Positions 1-8,066 of a stretch of 64,000 nucleotides of DNA are shown piece by piece. The stretch is from DASZTV01 sp035550655 (lineage in GTDB: Bacteria; Actinomycetota; Actinomycetes; JAFAQI01). Position numbers and translations under genes: made by a program. The notes beneath the pieces were generated by a model. It was given only the letters and a program-made list of their open reading frames with translations. It made no database searches and had not been told where the DNA came from. The stretch covers positions 1-64,000 of the forward strand of contig DASZOU010000022.1 of NCBI GenBank assembly GCA_035550655.1, in the 5' to 3' direction. Positions within the stretch are counted from its first letter, which is position 1. The number at the start of each line of letters is the position of its first letter.

Positions 1-145
1 ACAAGTCGTCGGCGCCATGAACCAGGTCTCCGACGTCTCCCGGCAATACGCCCAAGGCTCCAAACAAGCCGCCGCCGCAGCCGCCGAACTCAACAACCTC
101 GCCGCCGACCTCCGCGCCTCCATCGCCCAGTTCAAAGTGGCGTGA
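1..145 (+). CDS. C-terminal end of a methyl-accepting chemotaxis protein (5'-partial)
   Basis: The open frame entering from the left edge reads about 47 residues before the TGA at 143-145. It is Ala/Gln-rich and helical. It ends in an ELNNLAADLR segment followed by a terminal AQFKV-A, which resembles the last turns of the cytoplasmic coiled-coil hairpin of chemoreceptors, where the C-terminus often reads L...L...VGQFKV. The family senses ligands and signals through CheA/CheW. Only the tail is visible, so ligand domain, membrane topology and methylation sites cannot be judged. A HAMP-containing sensor ending in the same coiled coil is the alternative. Confidence 0.7.
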   Translation, partial: QVVGAMNQVSDVSRQYAQGSKQAAAAAAELNNLAADLRASIAQFKVA

Positions 146-153
146 GGCGACCG

Positions 154-768
154 TCAGCTGACAAGTAGGGCCGGGAGCACGAAGGTACGAAGGTAGCGCC
201 GCGTCTCGGCGTCGTCGCGGTCACGATGTCCGGGCACGACCAGCAGCGAGTGGATGATCCGCACGACGAACTCGACGGCGTCATCCAAAGTGATCTCCGC
301 GCGCACCAGACCGGCCTCGCGCGCCGCGCCGAAGTAGGGCTCGATGAAGGCGCTGCACAACGCGTACGGCGCTTGCGCGTCGGCCGCGTCCAGTGGCCGG
401 GACAGCGGCGCCGCGAGCAGCGCAGCGCGCCAAGGCTCGCTGCGCATCCAGCTCACCGCGCTCATGATCAGCTCGACGACGGACTCCCCCAGCGACCTGG
501 CGGTGCGAAGCCGCGCCGGCAGCTGCGGCAGGAACTGGTGGGCGGATGCGAGCAGTGCCGCCAGGACGATCTCGTCCCGCCCGCCGGGGAAGTGCCGGTA
601 GACGCTCGCCCGGGACAGGCCCGCGCGCCGCGCGACGTCCTCAACGGTGGTCTTCGCCACGCCGTACTGCGCGAAGCACTCTTCCGCCGCCGCCACCACC
701 CGGTCCCGCGCGTCGGTCGGGCTCGCACCGGCCAGGTCGGCCGCGAGCAGGGCCCCGGACGTTGCCAT
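154..768 (-). CDS. TetR/AcrR family transcriptional regulator
   Basis: The protein has 204 residues from the ATG at 768. An N-terminal TetR helix-turn-helix covers roughly residues 22-70, with the typical DVARRAGLSRASVYRHF recognition segment near 44-60. A variable ligand-binding helical domain follows. An ATG at 810 is also in frame, but it lies inside the inverted repeat at 784-816 that looks like this repressor's operator, so the internal start is preferred. The gene diverges from the DUF2236 oxygenase gene with a short shared promoter region. By family habit it probably represses itself and that neighbour. The inducer is unknown. Confidence 0.85.
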   Translation of the reverse strand: MATSGALLAADLAGASPTDARDRVVAAAEECFAQYGVAKTTVEDVARRAGLSRASVYRHFPGGRDEIVLAALLASAHQFLPQLPARLRTARSLGESVVELIMSAVSWMRSEPWRAALLAAPLSRPLDAADAQAPYALCSAFIEPYFGAAREAGLVRAEITLDDAVEFVVRIIHSLLVVPGHRDRDDAETRRYLRTFVLPALLVS

Positions 769-783
769 GACCCGAACCCTACC

Positions 784-816
784 TGAGACAACTGACTTGA
801 TATGTTTCATGTCTCA
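784..816. promoter_or_regulatory. Inverted repeat, candidate TetR operator
   Basis: TGAGACA (784-790) and TGTCTCA (810-816) form a perfect 7-bp inverted repeat with a 19-bp spacer. It sits between the divergent TetR regulator and the DUF2236 gene. The position suits simultaneous control of both promoters, and it argues against the upstream ATG at 810 as the regulator's start. Confidence 0.5.
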
Positions 817-848
817 GCAGAGCAGCGACACGTGGTGGGAGTACCGGG

Positions 849-1787
849 ATGGACTTGCTGGCGCTCGCGAGCAGCCCGAAGGACGCGATCAAGGAAACCT
901 GGATAAAGACGGTGGGCGCCGACTCGCTGCCGGGCGTCCAGTTCAGCGAGCCGGCCGGCGATCGTGGTCTGTTCGGGCCGGGCAGCGCCATCTGGTACGT
1001 CCACTCCGACGTGGCAACGCTGGTCGGCGGGCTGTCCGGGCTGCTCCTCGGGGCGTTGCACCAGCCGACGATGCACGGGACGAACCAGCACTCGTCGTAC
1101 ACCGACGACCCGCTCGCGCGCCTGGGCCGCACGGCGTCGTTCGTCAACGCGATGACGTGGGGCGCGACACCGGTCGTCGACCGCACCTGCGACATGGTCC
1201 GCAAGATGCACAAGCGCGTCGTCGGCACGATGCCCGACGGGCGGCCGTACTCCGCGAACGCATCCGAGCAGCTGGTGTGGACCGCGATGACGCAGTCGCA
1301 CAGCATCATGCGGGCGCATCAGCGCTACCACCCGAAGCCGCTGTCGGGGTCGAGAGTTGACGAGTACTACGCGCAGTACGCGCAGTTCGCGATCAAGCTG
1401 GGAGCCGACATTCCGGTGCCGTCCAGCCGCACCGAGGTCGACGACTACTTCCGCGAGATGCGCCCGCTGCTGACCTTCGCGGAGGAGACGGCGGAGCTCG
1501 CCGACTACTTCCGGCGTCCGTTCGGACCGGACCCGATCGCGAAGGCCTCGAGCATGATCATCACCCGGGCAGCGTTCGACACGATGCCGGCGTGGGCACA
1601 GCGGCTCTACGGCATCAGGAGCGCAAGCCGCGTGTCGGCGATCCCGAAGCGGATCGACACGGTCGCGACCCGCAACGCCGCGAAGCTCGTCCTCGGCGTA
1701 CTCCGCTGGGGCATCGAGGAGCCGCTGATCCAGGTCGAGGCACGCAACCGCAGCGAAGCGCCAGGCGAGGTGGCGGCCTCGGCCTAG
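849..1787 (+). CDS. DUF2236 / MpaB-like oxygenase
   Basis: The 312-residue protein shows the DUF2236 (MpaB, rubber-oxygenase Lcp-like catalytic domain) pattern. There is a WYVHSD segment near residues 49-54, then His71 in a conserved helix, then the hallmark DDPLARLGRT near 86-95. After these come PDGRPYSA and a Tyr-rich helix (DEYYAQYAQ). Family members with known activity use heme b to cleave or oxidise hydrophobic substrates such as polyisoprene. Most actinobacterial paralogues are uncharacterised. No signal peptide is seen, so a cytoplasmic enzyme is expected. It is divergent from the TetR gene and likely controlled by it. Confidence 0.8.
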   Translation: MDLLALASSPKDAIKETWIKTVGADSLPGVQFSEPAGDRGLFGPGSAIWYVHSDVATLVGGLSGLLLGALHQPTMHGTNQHSSYTDDPLARLGRTASFVNAMTWGATPVVDRTCDMVRKMHKRVVGTMPDGRPYSANASEQLVWTAMTQSHSIMRAHQRYHPKPLSGSRVDEYYAQYAQFAIKLGADIPVPSSRTEVDDYFREMRPLLTFAEETAELADYFRRPFGPDPIAKASSMIITRAAFDTMPAWAQRLYGIRSASRVSAIPKRIDTVATRNAAKLVLGVLRWGIEEPLIQVEARNRSEAPGEVAASA

Positions 1788-2266
1788 TAGCCGCCACCCG
1801 ACGCCACCGGGGGCCTGACGTCGCGGCCCTTCGCGTTGACGAGGTACCAGTACCCGCCGAAGGACTGGATTCCTTCGCCGTTCGTCTGGCCGGCCTCGCT
1901 GTCCTGGGCGTAGTAGTACAGCGGCTTGCCGTGGTAGGTGACCTGGTGGTTCGCGGTCTGCCCGAGCTTGGCGGCGTTGACCCCGGTACCGGCACGCGGC
2001 TTGCCGCTGGTCATGAGCGGCGGCCAGCCGTAGCGGCACAGCGCGTTGCAGTGCGAGCGGTTCTTCCCGTCCGCGGTCAGGACGTACAGCGACCTCCCGT
2101 TGGGGCCGACCAACACCTTGCCGAGCGATGTCTTGCGCAGCTTGACCACGGTCCCCGACGTCGCCGCGCCCCGACCGGACGCCGCGCTCGCCACCTCCGC
2201 CGATGCCAGCCCCACCAGGCCGAACGCCAGCACCGCAACCAACCCCAACCGGATCTGCTTCGCCAT
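1784..2266 (-). CDS. Secreted COG4315-type (lipoprotein-repeat) protein
   Basis: From the ATG at 2266 the protein has 160 residues with a Sec signal peptide (about residues 1-29, ending ASA-like). Two repeat units follow, the first containing GRSLYVLTADG and the second GKPLYYYAQD. Both match the secreted repeat found in COG4315 / PF03640 proteins. The unit carries paired cysteines (HCNALC) and a WPP motif. No lipobox cysteine is obvious at the cleavage site, so it is probably secreted rather than lipidated. Function is unknown. Its stop overlaps the end of the convergent DUF2236 gene by 4 bases. An upstream ATG at 2317 would run through the neighbour's promoter and is disfavoured. Confidence 0.75.
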   Translation of the reverse strand: MAKQIRLGLVAVLAFGLVGLASAEVASAASGRGAATSGTVVKLRKTSLGKVLVGPNGRSLYVLTADGKNRSHCNALCRYGWPPLMTSGKPRAGTGVNAAKLGQTANHQVTYHGKPLYYYAQDSEAGQTNGEGIQSFGGYWYLVNAKGRDVRPPVASGGGY

Positions 2267-2273
2267 AACTAAC

Positions 2274-2287
2274 CTGACGGATGTCAG
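2274..2287. promoter_or_regulatory. Short inverted repeat, candidate operator
   Basis: CTGAC (2274-2278) and GTCAG (2283-2287) are mirror halves with a 4-bp centre. They lie in the 56-bp gap between the divergent COG4315-like gene and the ABC exporter genes. The spacing is typical of a TetR-type half-site pair. Which regulator binds is unknown. Confidence 0.35.
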
Positions 2288-2322
2288 CGGCGGGCGGTTC
2301 AACCGACGGAGGCTCACTTCTC

Positions 2323-3264
2323 GTGATCGAGGCGACGGGGCTGACGAAGCGTTACGGCGACACTGTCGCCGTCGACGACCTCACCTTCACGGTCCAGCCC
2401 GGCGTCGTCACCGGCTTCCTCGGACCGAACGGTGCCGGGAAGTCCACGACGATGCGGCTGATCCTCGGCCTGGACTCCCCGACATCCGGGTCAGTCACGG
2501 TCAACGGCCGGCGGTACGCCGCGCACGACCATCCGCTCAAGCAGGTCGGCGCCCTGCTTGAAGCACGCGCCCTGCACGGAGGTCGCAGCGCCTACAACCA
2601 CCTGTTGTGGGTGGCACAGACGAACGGCCTGCCCCGCAGCCGGATCGACCAGGTGCTCGAGCTGGTCGGGCTGACCGACGTCGCGAGGAAACGGTCGCGC
2701 GGGTTCTCCCTCGGAATGGGCCAGCGGCTCGGCATCGCAACCGCGCTGCTCGGCGACCCGAAGGTGTTGCTCCTCGACGAGCCGGTCAACGGCTTGGACC
2801 CCGAGGGCATCCTCTGGGTGCGGAACCTGCTCAAGCACTTCGCCTCGATCGGCAAGACGGTGTTCGTGTCCAGCCATCTGATGAGCGAGATGGCGCTCAC
2901 CGCGGACCGGGTGATCGTCATCGGGCGCGGTCGGCTCATCGCCGATGCCGCGACCGAGGAGCTGATCAGGCAGTCTGGTTCCAGCAGCGTGCGGGTACGG
3001 ACACCGCAGCCCGACGCGCTGGTCGCCGCGCTGCAGGGCGCAGCGATCGCCGTCGAGCGCACTAACGACGGCGCGCTGTCCGTCACGGGTACGACGACCG
3101 ACAACGTCGGAGAGATCGCGGCCGCCAACCATGTGGTGCTGCATGAGCTGGCGCTTCAGGAGGCGAGCCTGGAGAGCGCCTTCATCGAGCTGACCGAGGA
3201 AGCCGTCGACTTCCGGGCCGGCGAGCATCCCGAGACGATCCCCGGCTGGCAGTTCGGCCGATGA
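2323..3264 (+). CDS. ABC exporter ATP-binding protein (DrrA/BcrA-like)
   Basis: The protein has 313 residues from GTG 2323, which has a GGAGG ribosome-binding site at 2308-2312. An in-frame ATG at 2281 has none and lies in the inverted repeat. Walker A is GPNGAGKST, the signature segment is FSLGMGQR, and Walker B is VLLLDEP. The C-terminal 100 residues resemble the extension of drug-resistance and antibiotic exporters of the DrrA/CcmA type. It overlaps the following permease by ATGA, so the two are translationally coupled and make one half-transporter each. Substrate is unknown. Confidence 0.88.
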   Translation: MIEATGLTKRYGDTVAVDDLTFTVQPGVVTGFLGPNGAGKSTTMRLILGLDSPTSGSVTVNGRRYAAHDHPLKQVGALLEARALHGGRSAYNHLLWVAQTNGLPRSRIDQVLELVGLTDVARKRSRGFSLGMGQRLGIATALLGDPKVLLLDEPVNGLDPEGILWVRNLLKHFASIGKTVFVSSHLMSEMALTADRVIVIGRGRLIADAATEELIRQSGSSSVRVRTPQPDALVAALQGAAIAVERTNDGALSVTGTTTDNVGEIAAANHVVLHELALQEASLESAFIELTEEAVDFRAGEHPETIPGWQFGR

Positions 3265-4046
3265 TCAACCTGACGTTGTTGCGCGACGCGATCGCGTCGG
3301 AGTGGACCAAGCTCCGCTCGGTGCGTTCGACGTACTTGGCGATCCTGATTGCGATCGCGCTGGGGATCGGGCTGTCGGCCGGCATCTCCGCCGCAAGCGG
3401 CTCGAGCTACTCGGATCTCGAGCTGCACGACCGGCTGATCTTCGACCCGGCCGCGATCAGCCTGGCCGGACTGTTCTTCGCCCAGCTTGCACTCGGCGTG
3501 TTCGCCATCGTGACGATCAGCGCCGAGTACAGCACCGGCACGATCCGGACCACGATGGCCGCGATTCCGCGACGCGGCTATGTGCTTGCCGCGAAGGCGA
3601 CAGTGGTCGGTGGCGTGTCGGCGGTGGTGGGGATCGGCACGGCGTTCGCGGCCTTCGCGCTCGGCCAGGCGATCCTCGGCCACTACCACCTCAGCGTGTC
3701 GCTCAGCGATCCAGGCGTGACCCGAGCGGTTCTCGGTGGCGGCCTGTACATCGCGGCGATGGTGCTGCTCGCGCTCGGCCTGGGGACGATCATCCGGCAC
3801 ACCGCGGGCGCCATCACGACCCTGGTGGCCATCGTCTTCATTATCCCCGCGGTGAGTCAGCTGCTGCCGGACTCGTTGCAGCGCGACTTCACGCGCTACC
3901 TGCCCGCGAACGCCGGCGACGCGATCCGGACCACCATCCGCACGCCGCAGCTGCTCTCGCCCTGGGCGGGGTACGGCGTGTTCCTCGCCTGGACGGCGCT
4001 CTTCCTCGGAATCGGCTGGTACCTGCTCCGCACCAGAGACGTGTAG
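3261..4046 (+). CDS. ABC-2 type transporter permease
   Basis: The 261-residue membrane protein has about six hydrophobic segments and the early EWTKLRSVRSTY motif common to ABC-2 permeases paired with DrrA-type ATPases. The start codon overlaps the stop of the ATPase gene. It should form the channel of the exporter with its partner. Its stop codon lies inside the first unit of the tandem hairpin repeat that follows. Confidence 0.88.
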   Translation: MINLTLLRDAIASEWTKLRSVRSTYLAILIAIALGIGLSAGISAASGSSYSDLELHDRLIFDPAAISLAGLFFAQLALGVFAIVTISAEYSTGTIRTTMAAIPRRGYVLAAKATVVGGVSAVVGIGTAFAAFALGQAILGHYHLSVSLSDPGVTRAVLGGGLYIAAMVLLALGLGTIIRHTAGAITTLVAIVFIIPAVSQLLPDSLQRDFTRYLPANAGDAIRTTIRTPQLLSPWAGYGVFLAWTALFLGIGWYLLRTRDV

Positions 4047-4165
4047 CGGCGCAGCCGCTTCCGCTGTTGGGCGGCGGGTGGGGCGGTGGACGGGTAGCGG
4101 CGCAGCCGCTTCCGCTGTTGGGCGGCGGGTGGGGCGGTGGACGTGTAGCGGCGCAGCCGCTTCCG
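4043..4165. repeat. 51-bp tandem repeat with hairpin, 2.4 copies
   Basis: Units begin at 4043, 4094 and 4145, giving an exact 51-bp period with almost no divergence. Each unit starts with a GC-rich hairpin (AGCGGC-GCA-GCCGCT), followed by a G-rich segment. The third copy is cut short after the hairpin. The array fills the gap between two convergent genes, so a bidirectional terminator role is plausible. The near identity of the units means recent duplication. Confidence 0.85.
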
Positions 4166-6094
4166 TCACAGCGGCGGCCGGGTCCCCACGACGGCTTCCG
4201 GTTGGTTGTACTCACTCGCCGCAGCCGATCGCAGCTGCCAGGGGACGCTGGTCACCATGACACCGGGCTCGAAGAGCAGCCGAGCCTTGAGCCGAAGCGC
4301 GCTCTGGTTGTGAAGCAGCTGCTCCCACCAGTGCCCGACGACGTATTCCGGAATGAACACCGTGATGACGTCACGCGGGCTCTCTCGCTGACGCCCGCGA
4401 ATGTACTGAATGACCGGCCGAGTCATCTCCCGGTAGGGCGAGTCGAGAATGACGAGCGGCACACCGAGATCATGTGCTGCCCAGTCGCGCTGCAGTCGCT
4501 CGAGATCGGCGTCGTCGATGCGGACGGTGACCGCTTCGATGGTGCTGGGACGAGTGCCGCGCGCATACGCGATAGCGCGCATCGTCGGCAGGTGGAGTCG
4601 GGAGACGAGCACGATCGCGTGGTTTCGAGACGGCAGGATTGGCCGATCAGCCGCGTGAACGTCGAGTTCGGAGGCGACTGCGTCGTAGTGACGCCGGATC
4701 GCCTTCATCGTCATGAACAACACCACCATCGCGAGAATCGCGAGCCATGCGCCGTGCACGACCTTCGTGTAGAGCACGATCAGGAGCACCACCCCCGTCG
4801 CCGTTGCACCGATCGCATTGACGGCGCGCTTGAGCGTCAGGTGGGGCGGCGCGTCCGGCTGGCTCGCGAGCCGGTTCCAGTGCCGGACCATGCCAGCTTG
4901 GCTCAGGGTGAACGATGTGAACACGCCGATGATGTACAGCTGGATGAGCTTGTCGATATTGGCGTCGAATCCAACGATAAGTGCGATCGCAAAGCCGCCG
5001 AGCAGCAGGATGCCGTTGCTGAAGACGAGCTTGTCTCCCCGGCTGTGCAGCTGCCGGGGCAAGAACCGATCGTGCGCAAGGATCGACGACAGCACGGGAA
5101 ACCCGTTGAAGGCGGTGTTCGCGGCGAGAATCAGGATGCCAGCCGTCGCCGCTTGGTACAGGTAGAACAGGATCGCGTGACTCCCGAAGACGCCCGCAGC
5201 GAGCTGTGAGATGACCGAGGGGTTGCCGTCGGCCTGCGCACGCGCGTGCATGGTGAGCGTCAGTGCCGTGATGCCGCCGAACATCGTGACGGAGAAGAAC
5301 CCCATGAGGGCGAGAGTCTTCGCAGCGTTGCTCGCCTTCGGTTTGCGGAAGGCAGGCACGCCGTTGCTGATTGCCTCGACACCTGTGAGGGCTGTGCAGC
5401 CCGAAGCGAGTGCCTTGAAAATCAGGGAAACGGTCAGCAGCCCGCCGACCTTCACCTGGCGCTTGAGGTGCTGGCTTGCGGTCGCGGCGTCCGGAAGATG
5501 CCCGCTGATGCCTTTGATCGCGCCGATCCCCAGCAAGAGGTAGGTCAGCGTCACGAACGCGTAGGTGGGGATCGCGAACGCTCGGCCAGACTCTTTCAGC
5601 CCGCGGAGGTTGGCAACCATGAGAATCACGACTGCGCCAACGGAGATCGCGACGGCATGGTGCTCCAGGCTCGGCGCTGCGCTTGTGATCGCAACGACAC
5701 CTGCAACGACCGACACCGCGACCGTCATCACATAGTCGACCAGCAGTGCACTGGCAGCGGTAAGCGCAGCGTTGACCCCGAAGTTGCTCAGGCTGACGGC
5801 AAACGCCCCGCCACCACTCGAGTACTCAAAGCAGGTCTGTCGATAGGACAGGATCACGATGACGAGGAAGAAGGCGATGACGCCCGCTACCCACTTCGCG
5901 TAGCTCAGGTACGCCGCACCGCCGAGGGCGAGGACCAGAACGATCTCCTCGGTCGCGTACGCAACCGAGGACAACGGGTCCGAGGCGAACACCGGCAGCG
6001 CCAGCCACTTGGGCAGCAGCGTCTCCGGCATCTGCTCGCTCCGCAGCGGGCGCCCGACGAGCAGCCGCTTCAACCCCGCCATCGGCGTCGTCAC
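4166..6094 (-). CDS. kimA: KimA-type potassium importer (APC superfamily)
   Basis: The 642-residue protein has about 12 hydrophobic helices up to residue ~490, then a soluble C-terminal domain of about 150 residues, as in the KimA (YdaO) K+/H+ symporters. The first helix carries ASDPLSSVAYATEE with Asp39 and Tyr46. Their spacing equals that of Asp36 and Tyr43, known to matter in Bacillus KimA. In Firmicutes KimA is controlled by c-di-AMP at RNA and protein level. Here the 118-bp leader region is too short for the ydaO riboswitch. The gene is divergent from a KdpDE-like two-component pair. A generic amino-acid permease is the alternative, but the C-terminal domain favours KimA. Confidence 0.75.
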   Translation of the reverse strand: MTTPMAGLKRLLVGRPLRSEQMPETLLPKWLALPVFASDPLSSVAYATEEIVLVLALGGAAYLSYAKWVAGVIAFFLVIVILSYRQTCFEYSSGGGAFAVSLSNFGVNAALTAASALLVDYVMTVAVSVVAGVVAITSAAPSLEHHAVAISVGAVVILMVANLRGLKESGRAFAIPTYAFVTLTYLLLGIGAIKGISGHLPDAATASQHLKRQVKVGGLLTVSLIFKALASGCTALTGVEAISNGVPAFRKPKASNAAKTLALMGFFSVTMFGGITALTLTMHARAQADGNPSVISQLAAGVFGSHAILFYLYQAATAGILILAANTAFNGFPVLSSILAHDRFLPRQLHSRGDKLVFSNGILLLGGFAIALIVGFDANIDKLIQLYIIGVFTSFTLSQAGMVRHWNRLASQPDAPPHLTLKRAVNAIGATATGVVLLIVLYTKVVHGAWLAILAMVVLFMTMKAIRRHYDAVASELDVHAADRPILPSRNHAIVLVSRLHLPTMRAIAYARGTRPSTIEAVTVRIDDADLERLQRDWAAHDLGVPLVILDSPYREMTRPVIQYIRGRQRESPRDVITVFIPEYVVGHWWEQLLHNQSALRLKARLLFEPGVMVTSVPWQLRSAAASEYNQPEAVVGTRPPL

Positions 6095-6129
6095 AACTGG
6101 CCACGCTAAGAGCGACGGACCCGATATGG

Positions 6130-6180
6130 CGTAAGGAAAACGTCAAGATCGACGGTCGGCTCGTCAAGATTCCGTCAAAG
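6130..6180. promoter_or_regulatory. Helically phased direct-repeat array (response-regulator boxes)
   Basis: CGTCAAGAT occurs at 6141 and 6162. CGTCAAAG follows at 6173 and a weaker CGTAAGGAA precedes at 6130. Spacings are 11, 21 and 11 bp, which places all boxes on one face of the helix. OmpR/PhoB-type regulators such as KdpE bind direct repeats spaced by about 11 bp. The array lies between divergent kimA and the KdpD-like gene and so could control both. Confidence 0.6.
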
Positions 6181-6212
6181 CGCTCGACCCCGCCGGAGTC
6201 GGGGTCTTCACT

Positions 6213-8066
6213 TTGGTCGTGAGGCTCGGTCGCAGGCCGGTGGACGCGGCGTACGCACTGCCGGCCGCTTTCACCGCGTTGCTCGTGATCGGCGCGACCG
6301 CGGCGGGGCTCCACGGCCGGATGGGGGCGCTGGACGTCCTCCTCGCCGCCACCGTCGTCACCGCCGTGACGTGCGCCGTCTCCTCGCTGGCGACAGCACC
6401 GCTGGTGGCCGGCATGGCCTGGCTCACCTCGGTCGGGTTCGGGCGTGCACCGTATGGCCAGCTCAGACCCACCGGCCACCATGCCGCCGTCTGCCTGCTC
6501 GTCCTGGCAGACATTGCGGCTGTCTGCGCAGCCGGTGGCGCTCTCACCCGGCGATTCGGGCGAAATCGGCTGCACCCCTACTGGGCCGTGTTCGACGATC
6601 TCGAGTCCCTGGGGGACCATTCGATCGTGACCGAAGCGCCTGTCCCCGCGATGTCGCTCCGCGATCTCGCCGTCGCCGTGAGCCGTCGGCGGCAGCTTTG
6701 CGCCGTGGCCTTCGGCGCCGTGGTGCTGCCGTTGATGACGGTGACGCTCGCCGGGGTCAGAAGCCATCTCAACCTCGACGATGACCTGCTGCTGTACCTC
6801 GTCGCGGTGCTTGCGATCACGCTGGTCGGCGGGTTCTGGCCGGCCGTCGGCGGCGCGGTGGCGGCAAGCCTGCTCGTCAACTGGTACTTCACCCCACCGC
6901 TGCACGACTGGACGATCGAGGCACCTCAGAACCTGTTCGCCCTCCTGCTGTTCATCACCGTCGCAGTCACGGTGAGCAGCGTGGTTCACCTCGCCGCCCG
7001 GCGCGCCGCGATCGCGCGGCGCACCAGCAACGAGTCCGCAACGCTTCTCGCGCTGGCCCGGACCGTCCTGGGCGGGACCGACACGGCCGCCGACGTGGTC
7101 GAGCACCTCGCGGCTCGCGAGGACGTCGGCGCAGAGCTCGAGGAGCTCGTGGCCGGGCGATGGGTGCGGCTGGCTGCGGCCGGAGACACGACCATCACAG
7201 AGCCGTCGGTGAGCCCGATTCGCGACGACCTCCGGTTGCTGCTGTTCGGTCCGCGCGTCAGCCGGCTGTCGGTCCGCGTCATCGAGGGATACGGCGCGCA
7301 GGCAGCGGCCGCGCTCGACCGGGAGCGGCTCCGCGTGCAGGCCGCGCAGTCGGAAGTGCTGGCCGCAGGCAACCGGATGCGGACGGCGCTGCTGACGGCG
7401 GTGAGCCATGATCTGCGGACCCCACTCGCGTCCGTGAAGGCCAGCGTGAGCAGCCTTCGGCAGACCGACGTCGAGTGGTCCGCCGCCGACGAGTCCGAGC
7501 TGCTCGCCACCATCGAGGAGAGCGCGGATCGACTCGATGCGCTGATCGCGAACCTGCTCGACATGAGCCGCATCCACACCGGTTCGCTGCAGCCGCTGCT
7601 GCGACCGATCTCGATCGACGAGGTCGCCCCGCTCGCCGTTCACGGCCTCGACGGCGGCCAGGTCGACCTCGACATCCCCGACGACCTGCCGCTCGTCGCG
7701 ACCGATCCCGGACTGCTCGAGCGGGCGCTCGCGAACCTCATTGGCAACGCGGTGCGCTACTGCCCGCCGGATCGACCGCCGCAGCTCGTGGCCCGCGCGG
7801 AAGGCGACGTCGTACAGATCGACGTGGTCGACCACGGGCCTGGCGTTCGCGCGGAGATGAAGGAACGGATCTTCGAGGCGTTCCAACAGCTCGGAGACCG
7901 GCGCAACAGCGACGGCGTGGGTCTCGGCCTTGCGGTGGCCCGAGGCTTCGTCGAGGCAACCGGCGGCACGCTGGTCGCGCTCGACACGCCCGGCGGCGGC
8001 ATGACGATGCGCGTCACGCTGCGCGTCGCGGCAACCGAGAACGAGCTCGCACGACCACCCTCATGA
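6213..8066 (+). CDS. KdpD-like sensor histidine kinase lacking the Kdp/USP N-terminal domains
   Basis: The protein has 617 residues. The first ~110 form an extra hydrophobic region. A DUF4118 four-helix membrane domain follows, with the typical NWYFTPPLHDWTI loop. The kinase part has the phospho-acceptor His399 in SHDLRTPL, an N box (NLIGNAVRYCP), a G1 box (DHGPGV) and a G2 box (GVGLGLAVARG). Classical KdpD is about 850-900 residues and starts with KdpD and universal-stress-protein domains, both absent here. TTG 6213 is used as the start, with GTG 6219 also possible. It overlaps the response regulator gene by ATGA. Confidence 0.85.
   Translation: MVVRLGRRPVDAAYALPAAFTALLVIGATAAGLHGRMGALDVLLAATVVTAVTCAVSSLATAPLVAGMAWLTSVGFGRAPYGQLRPTGHHAAVCLLVLADIAAVCAAGGALTRRFGRNRLHPYWAVFDDLESLGDHSIVTEAPVPAMSLRDLAVAVSRRRQLCAVAFGAVVLPLMTVTLAGVRSHLNLDDDLLLYLVAVLAITLVGGFWPAVGGAVAASLLVNWYFTPPLHDWTIEAPQNLFALLLFITVAVTVSSVVHLAARRAAIARRTSNESATLLALARTVLGGTDTAADVVEHLAAREDVGAELEELVAGRWVRLAAAGDTTITEPSVSPIRDDLRLLLFGPRVSRLSVRVIEGYGAQAAAALDRERLRVQAAQSEVLAAGNRMRTALLTAVSHDLRTPLASVKASVSSLRQTDVEWSAADESELLATIEESADRLDALIANLLDMSRIHTGSLQPLLRPISIDEVAPLAVHGLDGGQVDLDIPDDLPLVATDPGLLERALANLIGNAVRYCPPDRPPQLVARAEGDVVQIDVVDHGPGVRAEMKERIFEAFQQLGDRRNSDGVGLGLAVARGFVEATGGTLVALDTPGGGMTMRVTLRVAATENELARPPS

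Noticed and set aside
6095..6212. ydaO riboswitch in front of kimA
   Set aside because: The gap is only 118 bases and has none of the aptamer core motifs; it holds the box array instead.
7475..8062. N-terminal extension of the response regulator frame
   Set aside because: It overlaps the kinase catalytic domain in another frame and shows the Arg/Ala-rich composition of shadow frames.
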